From the NCBI GenBank assembly GCA_900555835.1, contig USMK01000004.1, positions 1 through 64,000 on the forward strand: a DNA stretch of 64,000 nucleotides, given 5' to 3'. Position numbers and translations under genes: made by a program. Below the pieces are notes generated by a model that did no database searches, was not told the origin of the DNA, and saw only the letters and a program-made list of their open reading frames with translations. Origin of the DNA: an uncultured Clostridium sp. (GTDB lineage: Bacteria > Bacillota > Clostridia > TANB77 > CAG-508). Positions 45,901-57,200 of this stretch are shown here, one piece after another. Position 1 is the first letter of the stretch. Each line of letters begins with the position of its first letter.

Positions 45901-48242
45901 TAGAAAAGCAAGTTAATGAAACAAATATAGAAATATATGCTAATTTGAATAATGATGCAGAAATAAAAGAAGAATGGAATGTAATAAATGATTCTATTGG
46001 AGGCTTTGATAATCCACCAGTAGTAAAATGGGACATACCAGAAATAAAACCGGGAGAAATAGTACAAAAAGATATATATGTGTTAACCATGAATTCACCA
46101 GACATTTATTCATACTACAAAGACTATCCTGGATTTACAATAGGCGATGACGGAAAATACTATATAAAAACTAGTGTATATAATGCCGATACAGATACAA
46201 CATATGAAACACAAAATGAAATTACATCTGTTCCACAAATAGATGTACAAAGTGTAACACTAGTAGATGCGGACAATATTACTGCAACATTACAAGCTTC
46301 ATCAGAAGAAACCCCAGTAGAAGATACAGATAGAAGAGTAGTAGAAAATGTAACAACTTCATTATCTGGGAAAGCAATGGAAAATGAACAAATTACATTC
46401 TTAATATTGCTTGAAAATCCAGGAAACTTAAATAGTATAAGAGTAGAGAAGAAATTACCAGATATATTTTCTTATGTTAAAGCTGAGCTAACTTTAACTG
46501 ACGCAGAAACAGGAGAAATGACTACGATTAGTGGAAATTATGATGAAGAAACTAGAACCGTAACATTACAAAAAGATGGATTAGATGAAAATGTAAAAAT
46601 GGGTGGACTAATTGAGGTAAAAGTAAATAAGTTAAATGATCAAGAATATAGTAGAGAAATACATACAAATGTAAAAGTATGGTATGATGCCGATATCGAA
46701 AAAGAAAGTGATGATATAATATTAAATATAGTAAAACCCCAATATACAGTAAAACAACAAATTGATAATTCTAGTAGCATAATAAATACAGGTGATGTTA
46801 TTGAATATGCAATTGTTATAGAGAATACAAGTGATGTACCTATTACTAATATGAAAATGACAACATATGTTCCAGAAGCATTTTTTATAGATAAAGTTAC
46901 AGTAACTCAATATGGTTCAACAATAACAACATATTCAAAAGAAAGCGAGCAAAATATAGAAGAGGATATAAGTTTACCAGAGGGTGAAAATATAATTATA
47001 AAAATGAAATTTAAGGTACTATCAGTAAAAGAAGATACAAAAACCACATTATATACATTAGTGTATGGAGAAGGTATAGATTCAACAATGACTGATATGA
47101 TTACACAAACTATTGAACAAGATGCAAAATATGCGAACAATGGAGACAATAATAATGGATCTAATAATGGAAACAATGGAGGAAATAATAACGGAAATTC
47201 AGGAACCCCAGAAAAAACTTATAAAATTTCTGGAATGGTATGGGAAGATAAGAACGAAAATGGACAAAAAGATGACAACGAGAAAAATCTAGAAGGAATA
47301 GTTGTAAATATCATTGATGCAACAACTGGAAATAAAATATTAGATACAAGTTCTCAACCAATACAAGCAGTAACTAACAGTGAAGGGAAATATCTATTAA
47401 CAAATGTTAAATCAGGAAAATATATGTTAATGTTTCAGTATGATAATAAAACATATACTACTACAAGTTATCAAAAATTAAATGTATCTGAAATATATAA
47501 TTCAAATGCCATAGAAAAAGAAATAACTGTGGATGGAGAAAAGATGACTGTTGGAGTAACAGATGTAATAGATGTAAATTCTACAAAAATAAATATAAAT
47601 TTAGGATTAGTAAATAAAGCAAAATTTGATCTGAAACTAGACAAATATATAACCAACATAACAGTTCAAAATGGAAAAGGGGTAAAAACATATAATTTTG
47701 ACAATTCTACATTAGCAAAAGTAGAAATTCCAGCAAGTCAAGTAGCAAAATCTACAATTGTATTAGAATACAAAATAGTAATAACAAACGAAGGAAATGT
47801 AGCTGGATATGCAAAAAATATAGTTGATTATAAACCAAAAGATACAACATTTAATTCATCACTAAATAAAAATTGGTATGCAGGTAATGATGGTAACTTA
47901 TATACAACAGAATTAGAGAATACACTTATAAATCCAGGAGAAACAAAAGAAGTTAAATTGATTTTAACAAAACAGATGACTGAAAGTAATACTGGAATGG
48001 TAAATAATATTGCAGAAATAAATAGTAGTTACAACGAACAAGGAATAGATGATAGAGATTCAGCAGCTGGAAACAAAGCACAAGGTGAAGATGACATGGG
48101 AAATGCAGATGCAATTATCACAGTAAAAACTGGTGGAACAGTAATGTATACATTACTTGGAATTATAATTTTAGCAATATTATCAATAGGAATTTATGTA
48201 ATAAAATCAAAAATTTTAAAAAGTAAGGAGGTGTACAGATGA
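42939..48242 (+). CDS. Giant surface protein A2
   Basis: A 1767-aa paralogue of A1 and A3. An N-terminal hydrophobic segment (about residues 12-42) is followed by the type-A domain (LHKNVKFDAYFEEENNRTHY). Then come long beta regions, DUF11-like domains, an Asn/Gly-rich linker (near 1400-1425), an SdrD-B-like domain (about 1427-1540, GMVWEDKNENGQKDDNEKN), a conserved C-terminal DUF11-like domain (NEGNVAGYAKNIVDYKP) and a membrane helix with basic tail (about 1735-1767). No LPXTG. Its stop overlaps the start of B2 by 4 bases (ATGA), so A2 and B2 are translationally coupled and made in similar amounts. Probably a structural or adhesive envelope protein working with B2. Confidence 0.85.
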   Translation: MLKQIVKDNAKRILTKFMASTLIVTLSCTNFLVCGNYFVSYAAENNTNLDKQTDATLHKNVKFDAYFEEENNRTHYKTADLNNEEVEFVLSTHIQKEGYLKNATIDLKNEENKNDINFTVTDIEDDNAIVQSASENQLVLRQINSGDKIEFKAKISAVKNISIERLNQISLITLKGLYIDAKGKETPIEKEIKINLAWTGKYEAQIKQSITKYIPIEQADGNKALISMQIETGLKAQNTMLPIKETNLEINVPIINGERPKQVTVNAISTEATNGATSENIVFTEDNWEYSESDAKIKINIKNEENKLGKNTDIYIVNYIYSENVYTALAKGNTTINAKSNVSIKTYSADTFEECTAEANDQITLTQTIGKLISMQGENITESISKGKFYANINNPQSGDGTEFEYKWNINVGYSEGLNGIVLKDKSDRMVAENNIIGNLAGKTIYKEVTFNSSSFDELLGEDGKVSIYNGEDRLLALIAKDSRTDTNGNYIAEFMEEVSNIKIVTSKPIKNGNLIISVKKEIKSDLGFTKSQIDNFQKIDVLSEIYQLEEKTNAEVLVEEKEVSIPLEATVTKSKISINREKLSTLVKNEDVEFTIELGNDNENSDLYVDPIFEIELPKEIENVEVLESKILFDEELLIDKVEFIQKDGMPVLRIMLNGVQTKYSNGVVANGTNIVLKTNITVNQLSPSKQTEVKMYYYNSNTVNYDNGVQTDKGLGGLATTNIELVAPTGMITINGMQNYDGNGNTIMTLNQGDVLEQVETYRPARIIKMNISAINNTGNTCSDVVILGRVPFAGNTDLETKEDLGTTLDTYLRGYIKAENLEGDGLKIYYSENGEATSAIGDTENAWTLEPTDLSKVKSYMIVLNGYEMNQGEQINFSYDFEFPANIGYNQTINANYGIYYINNTQVASVSAFAKSNKVGITTGRGPELKILQTVEGTKEDGTVEAYKVLKFTISVNNTGTETAQNVTIKNEIPKWTCLVRPVDLEKQVNETNIEIYANLNNDAEIKEEWNVINDSIGGFDNPPVVKWDIPEIKPGEIVQKDIYVLTMNSPDIYSYYKDYPGFTIGDDGKYYIKTSVYNADTDTTYETQNEITSVPQIDVQSVTLVDADNITATLQASSEETPVEDTDRRVVENVTTSLSGKAMENEQITFLILLENPGNLNSIRVEKKLPDIFSYVKAELTLTDAETGEMTTISGNYDEETRTVTLQKDGLDENVKMGGLIEVKVNKLNDQEYSREIHTNVKVWYDADIEKESDDIILNIVKPQYTVKQQIDNSSSIINTGDVIEYAIVIENTSDVPITNMKMTTYVPEAFFIDKVTVTQYGSTITTYSKESEQNIEEDISLPEGENIIIKMKFKVLSVKEDTKTTLYTLVYGEGIDSTMTDMITQTIEQDAKYANNGDNNNGSNNGNNGGNNNGNSGTPEKTYKISGMVWEDKNENGQKDDNEKNLEGIVVNIIDATTGNKILDTSSQPIQAVTNSEGKYLLTNVKSGKYMLMFQYDNKTYTTTSYQKLNVSEIYNSNAIEKEITVDGEKMTVGVTDVIDVNSTKININLGLVNKAKFDLKLDKYITNITVQNGKGVKTYNFDNSTLAKVEIPASQVAKSTIVLEYKIVITNEGNVAGYAKNIVDYKPKDTTFNSSLNKNWYAGNDGNLYTTELENTLINPGETKEVKLILTKQMTESNTGMVNNIAEINSSYNEQGIDDRDSAAGNKAQGEDDMGNADAIITVKTGGTVMYTLLGIIILAILSIGIYVIKSKILKSKEVYR

Positions 48243-51200
48243 AAAAAAGTAGCATAATAAAAATAACGTTATTAAATATATTAGTATTATTAGTATTTAT
48301 GGGAAATACTTTTGCTGCGACTATTATAACAAGTGAAAGATCAACTGATGATGATGAATATGACCAAAAAATAGAAATAGATGAAAATAATGAAGAAGCA
48401 GAAAAATTTGCAAATAGTTATGATGAATCATCTGATAAAAGCGAAGAACAGCAAAAGGAAGAAGCATATACTTTAAAAAAGAAAATTGAAACAGAACTAA
48501 AAAATCAATTGGATGATATGGCAAGTTCAGCAAAAGCGGAAATATACAGTGTAATATATGATAAAGAAGATGATATAAGTAGTCAAATAAAAGAAATTTG
48601 GCTTCAAAATGCAAAAAAAGAAATATCAGATGAAAACTTAAATAAAATATTAACAAGATTTGAAGATACGTTAATTGAATATGAAGAAAAAAAGATAGAT
48701 AATTGGTTTAATACATATTATACTAATAATAAAGATCAAATTATAAAAAAAGTGCAATTATATATAGATGAAGATGAAGTTAAAATAGATTCCGCAGTTG
48801 CAATTGTTGTATATACAGCAACAGATTCTATAAATACAGAAGTAAATAAAATTAGTACAAATATATTAGAAAAAATACCAGAAAAAATAAAAACAATATT
48901 AAATAGATATGTACGAGTAACAACTTGGGAAGAAAGGGCCGTAGAAGCTATTCTTGTGGAAGTAGATGTTGATATAAAAAACAGTTTAGAGGAAAGTTTT
49001 AAGACAAATTTTAGCTGGGAAAATGATAAATTGTTGGAAGCTTTTGAACAAATAGCCGTTGTTTCAACAGATATGTCTAATGATTTTACAAATAAAACAT
49101 TAGATAGTATAAAAAACGAATATGCAAATAAATTAGGTTTAAATCCATGGGATTATGATTTCAAAACATTATTTATAAAATATGGATTAAGTCTATTTGA
49201 GGATAAATTGAATGATAGTTGGAAAGAACTAAATAATCTTGTAATGGATAAGATATTATCAGTAGGCGAAAAAGAAATATATAATAACAATTATATAAAG
49301 ATATTTACTGAAAAGAAAAAGACGGCTAATAACAATTATGAATTATCAATAAAAGTAGCACAACAAGAACAGGATGAAATAAAAAGACAAGAGGCTATAC
49401 AAAGAGCAAAGAATAAATTAACAGAAGATTTAAAAAATGCAGAAAGAGAAGCGGATGAAGAAGCAAGAAATCAGTTAAGCAGTGAAGCCATAAAAGAATA
49501 CAATGAAACAATGACAAAATTAAGAGAAGAAATGAAACAAGATGCTGTTACTGAACTAGAAAAACAAGCACAAGAATTGCCTAACGAAATAAAAAAAGGA
49601 GCAGGAGACATTTTTGATCAATTAACACAAGAGTCAATATTATTAAAAAAGGAAAATACAGAAATAGACAACAAATATGATAAACTTGACCAAGATATAG
49701 AAGTAAAATATGGTAAGAGATTATCAGACGAAAAAATAGCAGAGAGAGATAATAAACTAAATGAAATACAAAAAAATTGGGAAACAAGAGCAGAAGAAAT
49801 AGACAAAAAATATCCTACAAAGTTAACACAGGAACAGAAAAATCAAAAACAAAATGAAATTGATGTTGCAAAAGCCCAAAAAGAAGCAAGAGATGCAGTA
49901 ACCAGAGAAAAATATGGACAAGAATTAACACCAACACAGAAAGAAGAATTGAAACAGAAATTAGATACAGCAGAGGCGAATTACAATAGTAGAACAGACG
50001 AAATAAATAAAAAATTTGATAAAGAAAATTTAACAGATGCAGAGAAAAAAGAATGGGATCAAGAACTAAAACAAGCAAAGCAGGATTGGAAAAGCAATCA
50101 AGAAAAAATCAATGAAGAATTTGAACCAAAACAATTAACACCAGAAGAAAAAGCACAAATGAAAAAAGAACTTAGCGATAATCAAGATATATATCAAAAT
50201 GACCGAGATAATATAAACACCAAATATGATGAAATGACAACATTAACACCGGAAGAAAAAGCTGAGAGAGAAAGACTAATAAAAGAAAATGATCAAAACA
50301 AGAAAGAACAAAATGAAGCAGTTAAAGAAGAATATACATTGCCAGAACAAACGGAAGAACAAAAGGCACAAATGAAAGCTGAAAAAGAAGAAAACAGCAA
50401 AAAAAGAAAACAAGAGAAGGAAGAAGCGAAGAAAAAAAGACAAGAAAACAAAAAAAAGAGACAAGAAGAAATTAATAAAGAGTGGACAAACGTAAAACAG
50501 GAAAGACAAGATTTTAACTCTTGGCGTGATAATACTTATAAGCCTCAAATTGCAGAGATAGATCAACAATTGAAAAATAAAGACTTAACGCCTGAGCAAA
50601 GACAAGAGCTTATAGATAAAAAATCAAAGTTAGAAACTGAATTTAAAGAAAGGAAAAAAAGCTTAGAAAAGAAAGAAGATGCAATAAGAGAAAAAGAAAA
50701 ATCTTTGCTTTCAGATGAGGAAAAAAAGGCTATGGAGGCCACTGCAACACTTGTAGGAGAATTAGTAGGAACATATGCTAATCAACTATTAAGTCAATTA
50801 ACAGGAAAATTAACAGAATGGGCAGAAAAGTTGGGAACAATTGGATCAGCAGTAATAAAGTCTATTGTAAGTCAAATTCAAAACTGGGCAGTTAGTCAAA
50901 TTGTAAATAATATAAAACAATGTATATATGGAGCATTTGGTGTTACACCAAAGTATGGATTTAGTGCAATAAAAATAAATTGGACACAAATAGGACAACA
51001 AGTATTATGGGCTTGGGCAATGTCAAATGAGAAGTTAGCACAGATTTTGAGTGGCTTTGGTGGATTACCTTTAAAAGGTGATTTGACTTATGAAGCAGCA
51101 GCAGAAATCAATTATTTATTTATTGCAAGATCTGGTATAACACTTATTCCAAATTTGGAATTTGTATATGCAAAAAAGAGGGCAACTAAATATGCAAATC

Positions 51201-54200
51201 AGTATAAAGATATGGGAGATTCTGGAATAGATGGAAGAGATATATTTGGAGTAAAAGAAAAGAAAGGATATATGCCATTGCAATTTTTACCACAAGGAAG
51301 TGCAACTTTTGCAACTACGTTGTTACCATATCCAGTACTAATAGATAAATGGGATGAACCCGCAGTGGGACACTTTGAAGATACTAGCTGGGTACCACTT
51401 CCACCAATTGTATGGGGAGGATTTGTAGGCTTTAATGTATCAGCAGGAGCTATTTATCCTCAATTTCAAATTTATAATGCACCACTAATTGGACCTTTTT
51501 GGGATTCTGCTTATGTAGCTTGTGAGTTTGGTTCGGCTAGCGGAAATGATTCTTATGTACAAAGAGCATTTTCGGCAACTTCACTAAGTACTTTAATTGG
51601 CGCTATACCATTTGAACAAAGTAAATATAGTGCTGCACTTGTAAAAGAAGCTAAAAAATATGCTAGTTTTTCTCAACAAGTATTAAAATCTTTGGGATAC
51701 TCAAATTCATTAAAAGACTTAACAAATCAAGAAGAATTAAAAGTAAGGTATATTGCTGATTCGGACTGGTTTGTTGTAGGACCTTTTAAAGTTGATTATA
51801 TAAAGAGTAGAGTTGAAACAGAATTTAGAGAAACAGATATTGGCGTAATGTCAGATATGAAAATTTACTATACAGATACTGAAACAGGACAAGAAAAGGA
51901 AATTCCAAGAGAAGCATGGCAACTAATGTTTTCAGAAAATGGAGAAGCAGATTTAGACTTTTCATCGGATAGATATGCAGAAAGTTATGTTTATCCATAT
52001 CCAAAAGAAGAGTTTTATATAGTTTTAGATAAAAATTATAATGCGGATATAACTAATATATCAAAGATCAAAATGAAATTTAAAGAGATGCAAGTTGTTT
52101 TAGCTGGAATGTATGCAAGTTTGTTATATATACCGATTGGAAGTTATGGATGGATGACTATAAGTTGGACTGCGATTACAAGATGGATAGATAGGGCCCC
52201 AATAGGTTGGGTTGTAAATCCTTTATCAATGTTTTCTGTAACATATGCAAAAAGATACTATATGAATCATACAATGGAAATTAGCTTAAATAAAAAAGTG
52301 TCTTCAAATCCAGCATATGAAACATCAGAGTATACAACATCTGCAACTGTTAAAACAGAAGGAATTGACTCAAATGAAGTTTTATATGGTGATGAAATAA
52401 ACAGTTCACTATATAATTCAATTTCAAAATTAGTAACAAATTATAGTAAAGACAACATGGACAAATACAACACATCAGGAGCTACATTTACTGAAAGTGT
52501 TGGAAAAATATCAGGAATTTATACTAGTGCAGATGGAGATACAGAATATATAAAAGCTATAAATGCAATATTGAAGTCTATATCAGAAAATGATGCAACC
52601 AAATCATTATCAATATTATCTAGACTTACATCATCAGCAGATGATGACTTCCAAAAAGTTGCAACTATAACTAAATATGTATCAGAAAAGCCAAAAGTAA
52701 GAGAACTTGCAACTATAATGGATAGTGGAGTTGATATATACAAAAATACAAAAGATGATGTTGGAATGGAAATATTAGAATTGCTAAATGAAGTAGAAAT
52801 TCTATATGATTATGATGATTATTCTAAAATAATGGATAGCATAAATGAAAACATCAATCTTAGTGAAGATAAAACAGCAATATTTGCATTACTAGCACAA
52901 ATGAATAATGAGGAACTAACAAATGAAAAAATAGATAGTTACTTACAAACTCAATTTGCGGATTTGGATCAAGACAAACGTAGTTTAATATCTAGTGTAG
53001 TAAAAAGTGAAGTTAGTGTATTAAACAATACCGGAGATTTGGGAAAAATCATAACAAACATAATTGAAAAAGCTTATGGAGTATATGAAAGCAAAGTAAC
53101 AATGTCAGATTTAATTTCAACAATTGTAGATAGTTCAGGAGATAAAGATTTACAAAATGAATATAGAACATTTACAAATTTAGTACAAATAAACAAAGTA
53201 GTAAATCAAATCAATGAAGACAGCACTTTAAGTTCAGAAGAAAAATATAAATATATACAAGAAGAACAAATAAAAACATTTAAAGCAACAAGTGAATCTG
53301 CAAAAGAGTTAGAAAAAGGAAATACAAAAGCAGATGCAATAGAAAAAGCTTATGGAGAAACAAGTAATATAGAAAGACAAGTGTTCAGTAAATTCCAAAA
53401 TGTTGTAAAAGATTTGAAACAGGATGAAATTGAAAACTTAATTAAGAGCTTATCTAAATCAAAAGATATTAACAATACATTAGATATTATTAACGCAGAG
53501 GTAACAAGAAATAACTTAAAACAAGATAATGAAAAAGCTCAAACATTTATTGATATATCAGCAGGAAATAGCTCATTAAGCGATAGAACAGCATATGCTC
53601 AATATGATCCAAATTACAATATTACAAAAGTAGAAAGACCAGATGATGTTTACTATATGGATGATAATGCAACTGGTTTAACAATGACAATTGCTGGTGT
53701 TGTATGGAAAGATGGACATTCTGGATTACAAACAGATTATGACGGAGTTAGAATGGCAAATTCAAGTGGAAATATTGAAGCCGGAGTTGAAGGTGTAAAA
53801 GTAACTCTTATAAATGTAAAAACTAACAGTGTTGGTAGAATGAAAGTAAATGGAAAGTGGACAGAAGCGGTTACTTATACAGATGAAGGCGGATACTACC
53901 ACTTAGAAAAAGTTGAGTCAAGCCAATATTATGTACAATTTACATATGATGGTCAAAAATATATGGCTACAACAAGTTTATCTAGTGGAGATAAACGACT
54001 TACAGTTGCTAATTACAAACAATATCCAGACTTAGAAGTATTTAACGATAACTCAAAAGCAGCCGAAAACGAAGCAGAAAGAATTGCATTTAATGATAAA
54101 TTCTATAACATACAACAAAATATGGCATATTCAAAAGATGGACAACCACTTACAGTTAATGGACAAACAGTAAGCCTTGAATATGAAGAAAAAGACGGAA

Positions 54201-57200
54201 CTTCAAGCCTTGTAACATTAGATAGTGCAGGACATGTATTACCACAATTTGCAATGACAGCTTCTACAAAAGAGTTAGGAATAATGTATCCGGTAGATAA
54301 AATGGTAACATTAGATGATGAAACAACAGAAACATTAACTAGCCAATATTTAAATTCAGGATTAGTATATGGTAAATATCAGAAAACAGGCGAATACATG
54401 TATCACGTAAACCTAGGCTTAGTTGAAAGAAGCAAGCTTGATTTGGCAACTACACAAGATGTTTATGATGTAACTACAACTGTAAACGAAAAACAAGAAA
54501 ATTATTCATATAACCAAAGAGGAGATTTAGCAATATATGATGCTAAACTAAAAAATACAGATGCGTACAAAGATATAACATACACAAGAGAATTGTATAA
54601 TGCAGATTATCAATTAAGATTAGAAGATTATTCTACAAATTCACTAAATAAACTTGACAGAAATGGAAATGATAAATCTTCTGAAATTGAGAAAATAAAA
54701 GAAGTAAAAACACAAGAATATGCAAATGGAGGATTAGAACAAAGAGTTTTTGTAACATACAAAATAACATTGAAAAATCAATCTATTTTGCAAGGAGCAA
54801 CAATAAACGAAATTACAGATTACTTTGACTCAACTTATAAGCTAGTACAAGAAGATACTTACCAAAATATACAAAATGCAGAAGGAATTGCTGAAAGTAA
54901 GTTAGTTGCAAAACAGTCATATTTCATAGTTCAGTCTGATAATAGTGCTACTGAGTATAAATTAACTTGGGAAGAAACTGGAATGGTAAATGGCTTGAAA
55001 TCTATGCATACAGTTCAAACAAGTGGAATTGGACTTGAAGATGTAATTTTAAGAGCACAAGACGAAATTTATGTATTTGTAACATTTGAAGTTGAAAAAG
55101 ATGCAAATAGAGCAATTCAATTAGGTAAAAAGCAAAATATTGTGGAAATATCAAGCTATACATCAATTGAAGTTGGAGCAAACAACAAAGAACACTCAAT
55201 TGGCTTAATAGATAAAGATTCTGCACCAGACAATATTACAGTAGGACAAAGCAACACATATGAAGACGATACAGATGCAGCACCAGTAATAGAATTAAAA
55301 CTATACAGCACAGATTTAAGAAATGTAAATGGTTATGTATGGAATGATGATAGAACTGTTAAGTTATCCACAGGACAAATAGTTGGAAATGGCGTAAGGG
55401 AAGAAAAAGAAGAACTAATAAACGGCATTAGAGTACAATTAGTGGAAAAAGTAACAGACCACAACACAGGCGCAGAGTACGAATATGTGTGGAAAGAAAT
55501 GTACACAGGAGAAGATAATTATAAACACATAGGAAGTAGTGGAAGAGTAACCAACACAGAGAGAGGTCAAACGATTAGTACAGGAAGTGTCATTTCTGAT
55601 ACTAATTTAGGAGCTGTGCAAAAAGGTGAATACAAGTTCCACGACTACATTGCAGGTAACTTTATAGTAAGATTTATATATGGAGATACTTACAAAACAT
55701 ATCTAGCAAAGGATAGTGAAAATACAGAAGGACAAGGACTAAACGAAACTTCATATAATGGAGAAGATTATAAATCAACTGCATATCTAAAAGGAAATAA
55801 TCTATATGCAAAATGGTATGATTTAAGCGGATTTGATAAAGAAGATAAGCTATATTCAGATGCAAAGGACGATACTACAAGAAGAAATAAAGTAATTGAA
55901 TATACATCTACTTTACAAAACGATAAAGCCGAAATATTGGCATCATTTGATAATAGAAAAGACAAATATTACTACAATACAAAATTACATCAATCTTTAA
56001 GAGATAATACATGGATGTTTGCAGATACTGCTAAAATCAATGTAAATGTAGAATATAACACAACAAAATCAAATGGATTGTCAGACAAAACATATAAGAT
56101 TAAAAACATTGACTTTGGTCTAGAAAAGAGACCAGAAACAAAAATAGAATTAACAAAAGAAATAACAGATATTACAATAAAATTAGCAAGTGGAGATACT
56201 ATAATAAACACAGCAGCAGGTATGAGCCAAAACGTTAACTGGACAGCTAATAAGAAAAATGCTATAAAGGGAAATAACTATAAACGTGATAATTTAAGAT
56301 ATGAATATAGACAAGGTAGAATTCACATTTATATGGATGAAGAAGTAATGCAAGGTGCATCAATACAAATCACATACAAGATAACAGTTACAAACAATAG
56401 TGAAATCGATTACACTGGAAAAGATGGTAACTTAGGATATACCTACTTTACAGGTCAAGTTTCTTCATCAGACAAAATAGTAACAACAACTGTTAATAAA
56501 ATTATAGACTATGTGGATAACAGCTTAACATTTAGAAAAACAGATAGTCCAGATTGGAGTTTAATTGAAACCATGAGAGAATTTACAACAACTTCAACTG
56601 GTGCACAAGTGGAAACAAAGAAAATGGACTATGGTGAATTCATTGAAAAAATGATGGCTCAATATGGAGAAAACTATGTAGCTAAGAATTTAACAAGATT
56701 TGAAGCAATGTTTAAGGTATATCAGCAAACTGGACAAATTCAGGATTTTGGTACAAATCTTCCATTCAATGGAATAAACCAAAACAAGAATAATACATCA
56801 GATAATCCAGCTGCAAGTGTTCTAAGCAATTATAATGTAATTCAAAATATGAAAGACAGAAAAAATAGTATAGGATACTTAAATGAGGATATATCACTTG
56901 TTAAAACAAAATCTGCTAAAACAACACAAGAACCTATAACACAAGTAATAGTAACAAAAGCACTAGAAAATAAAGCATTAAAGCCAGGAGAGAGTGCTAG
57001 CGTAGAATTAAAACTTTCAAAAACATTATCACCAGAAGATGAAGACGATACATTAAATTATGGCAATATGGCAGAAATATTACAATACTCAAATACAGTA
57101 GGTAGAAGAGATATGGATGCAATACCAGGAAACCAAGAACCAGACGAAGATCCATATGAATATGATACAGACTATACAGAAAGAGTATTGATAACACCAC

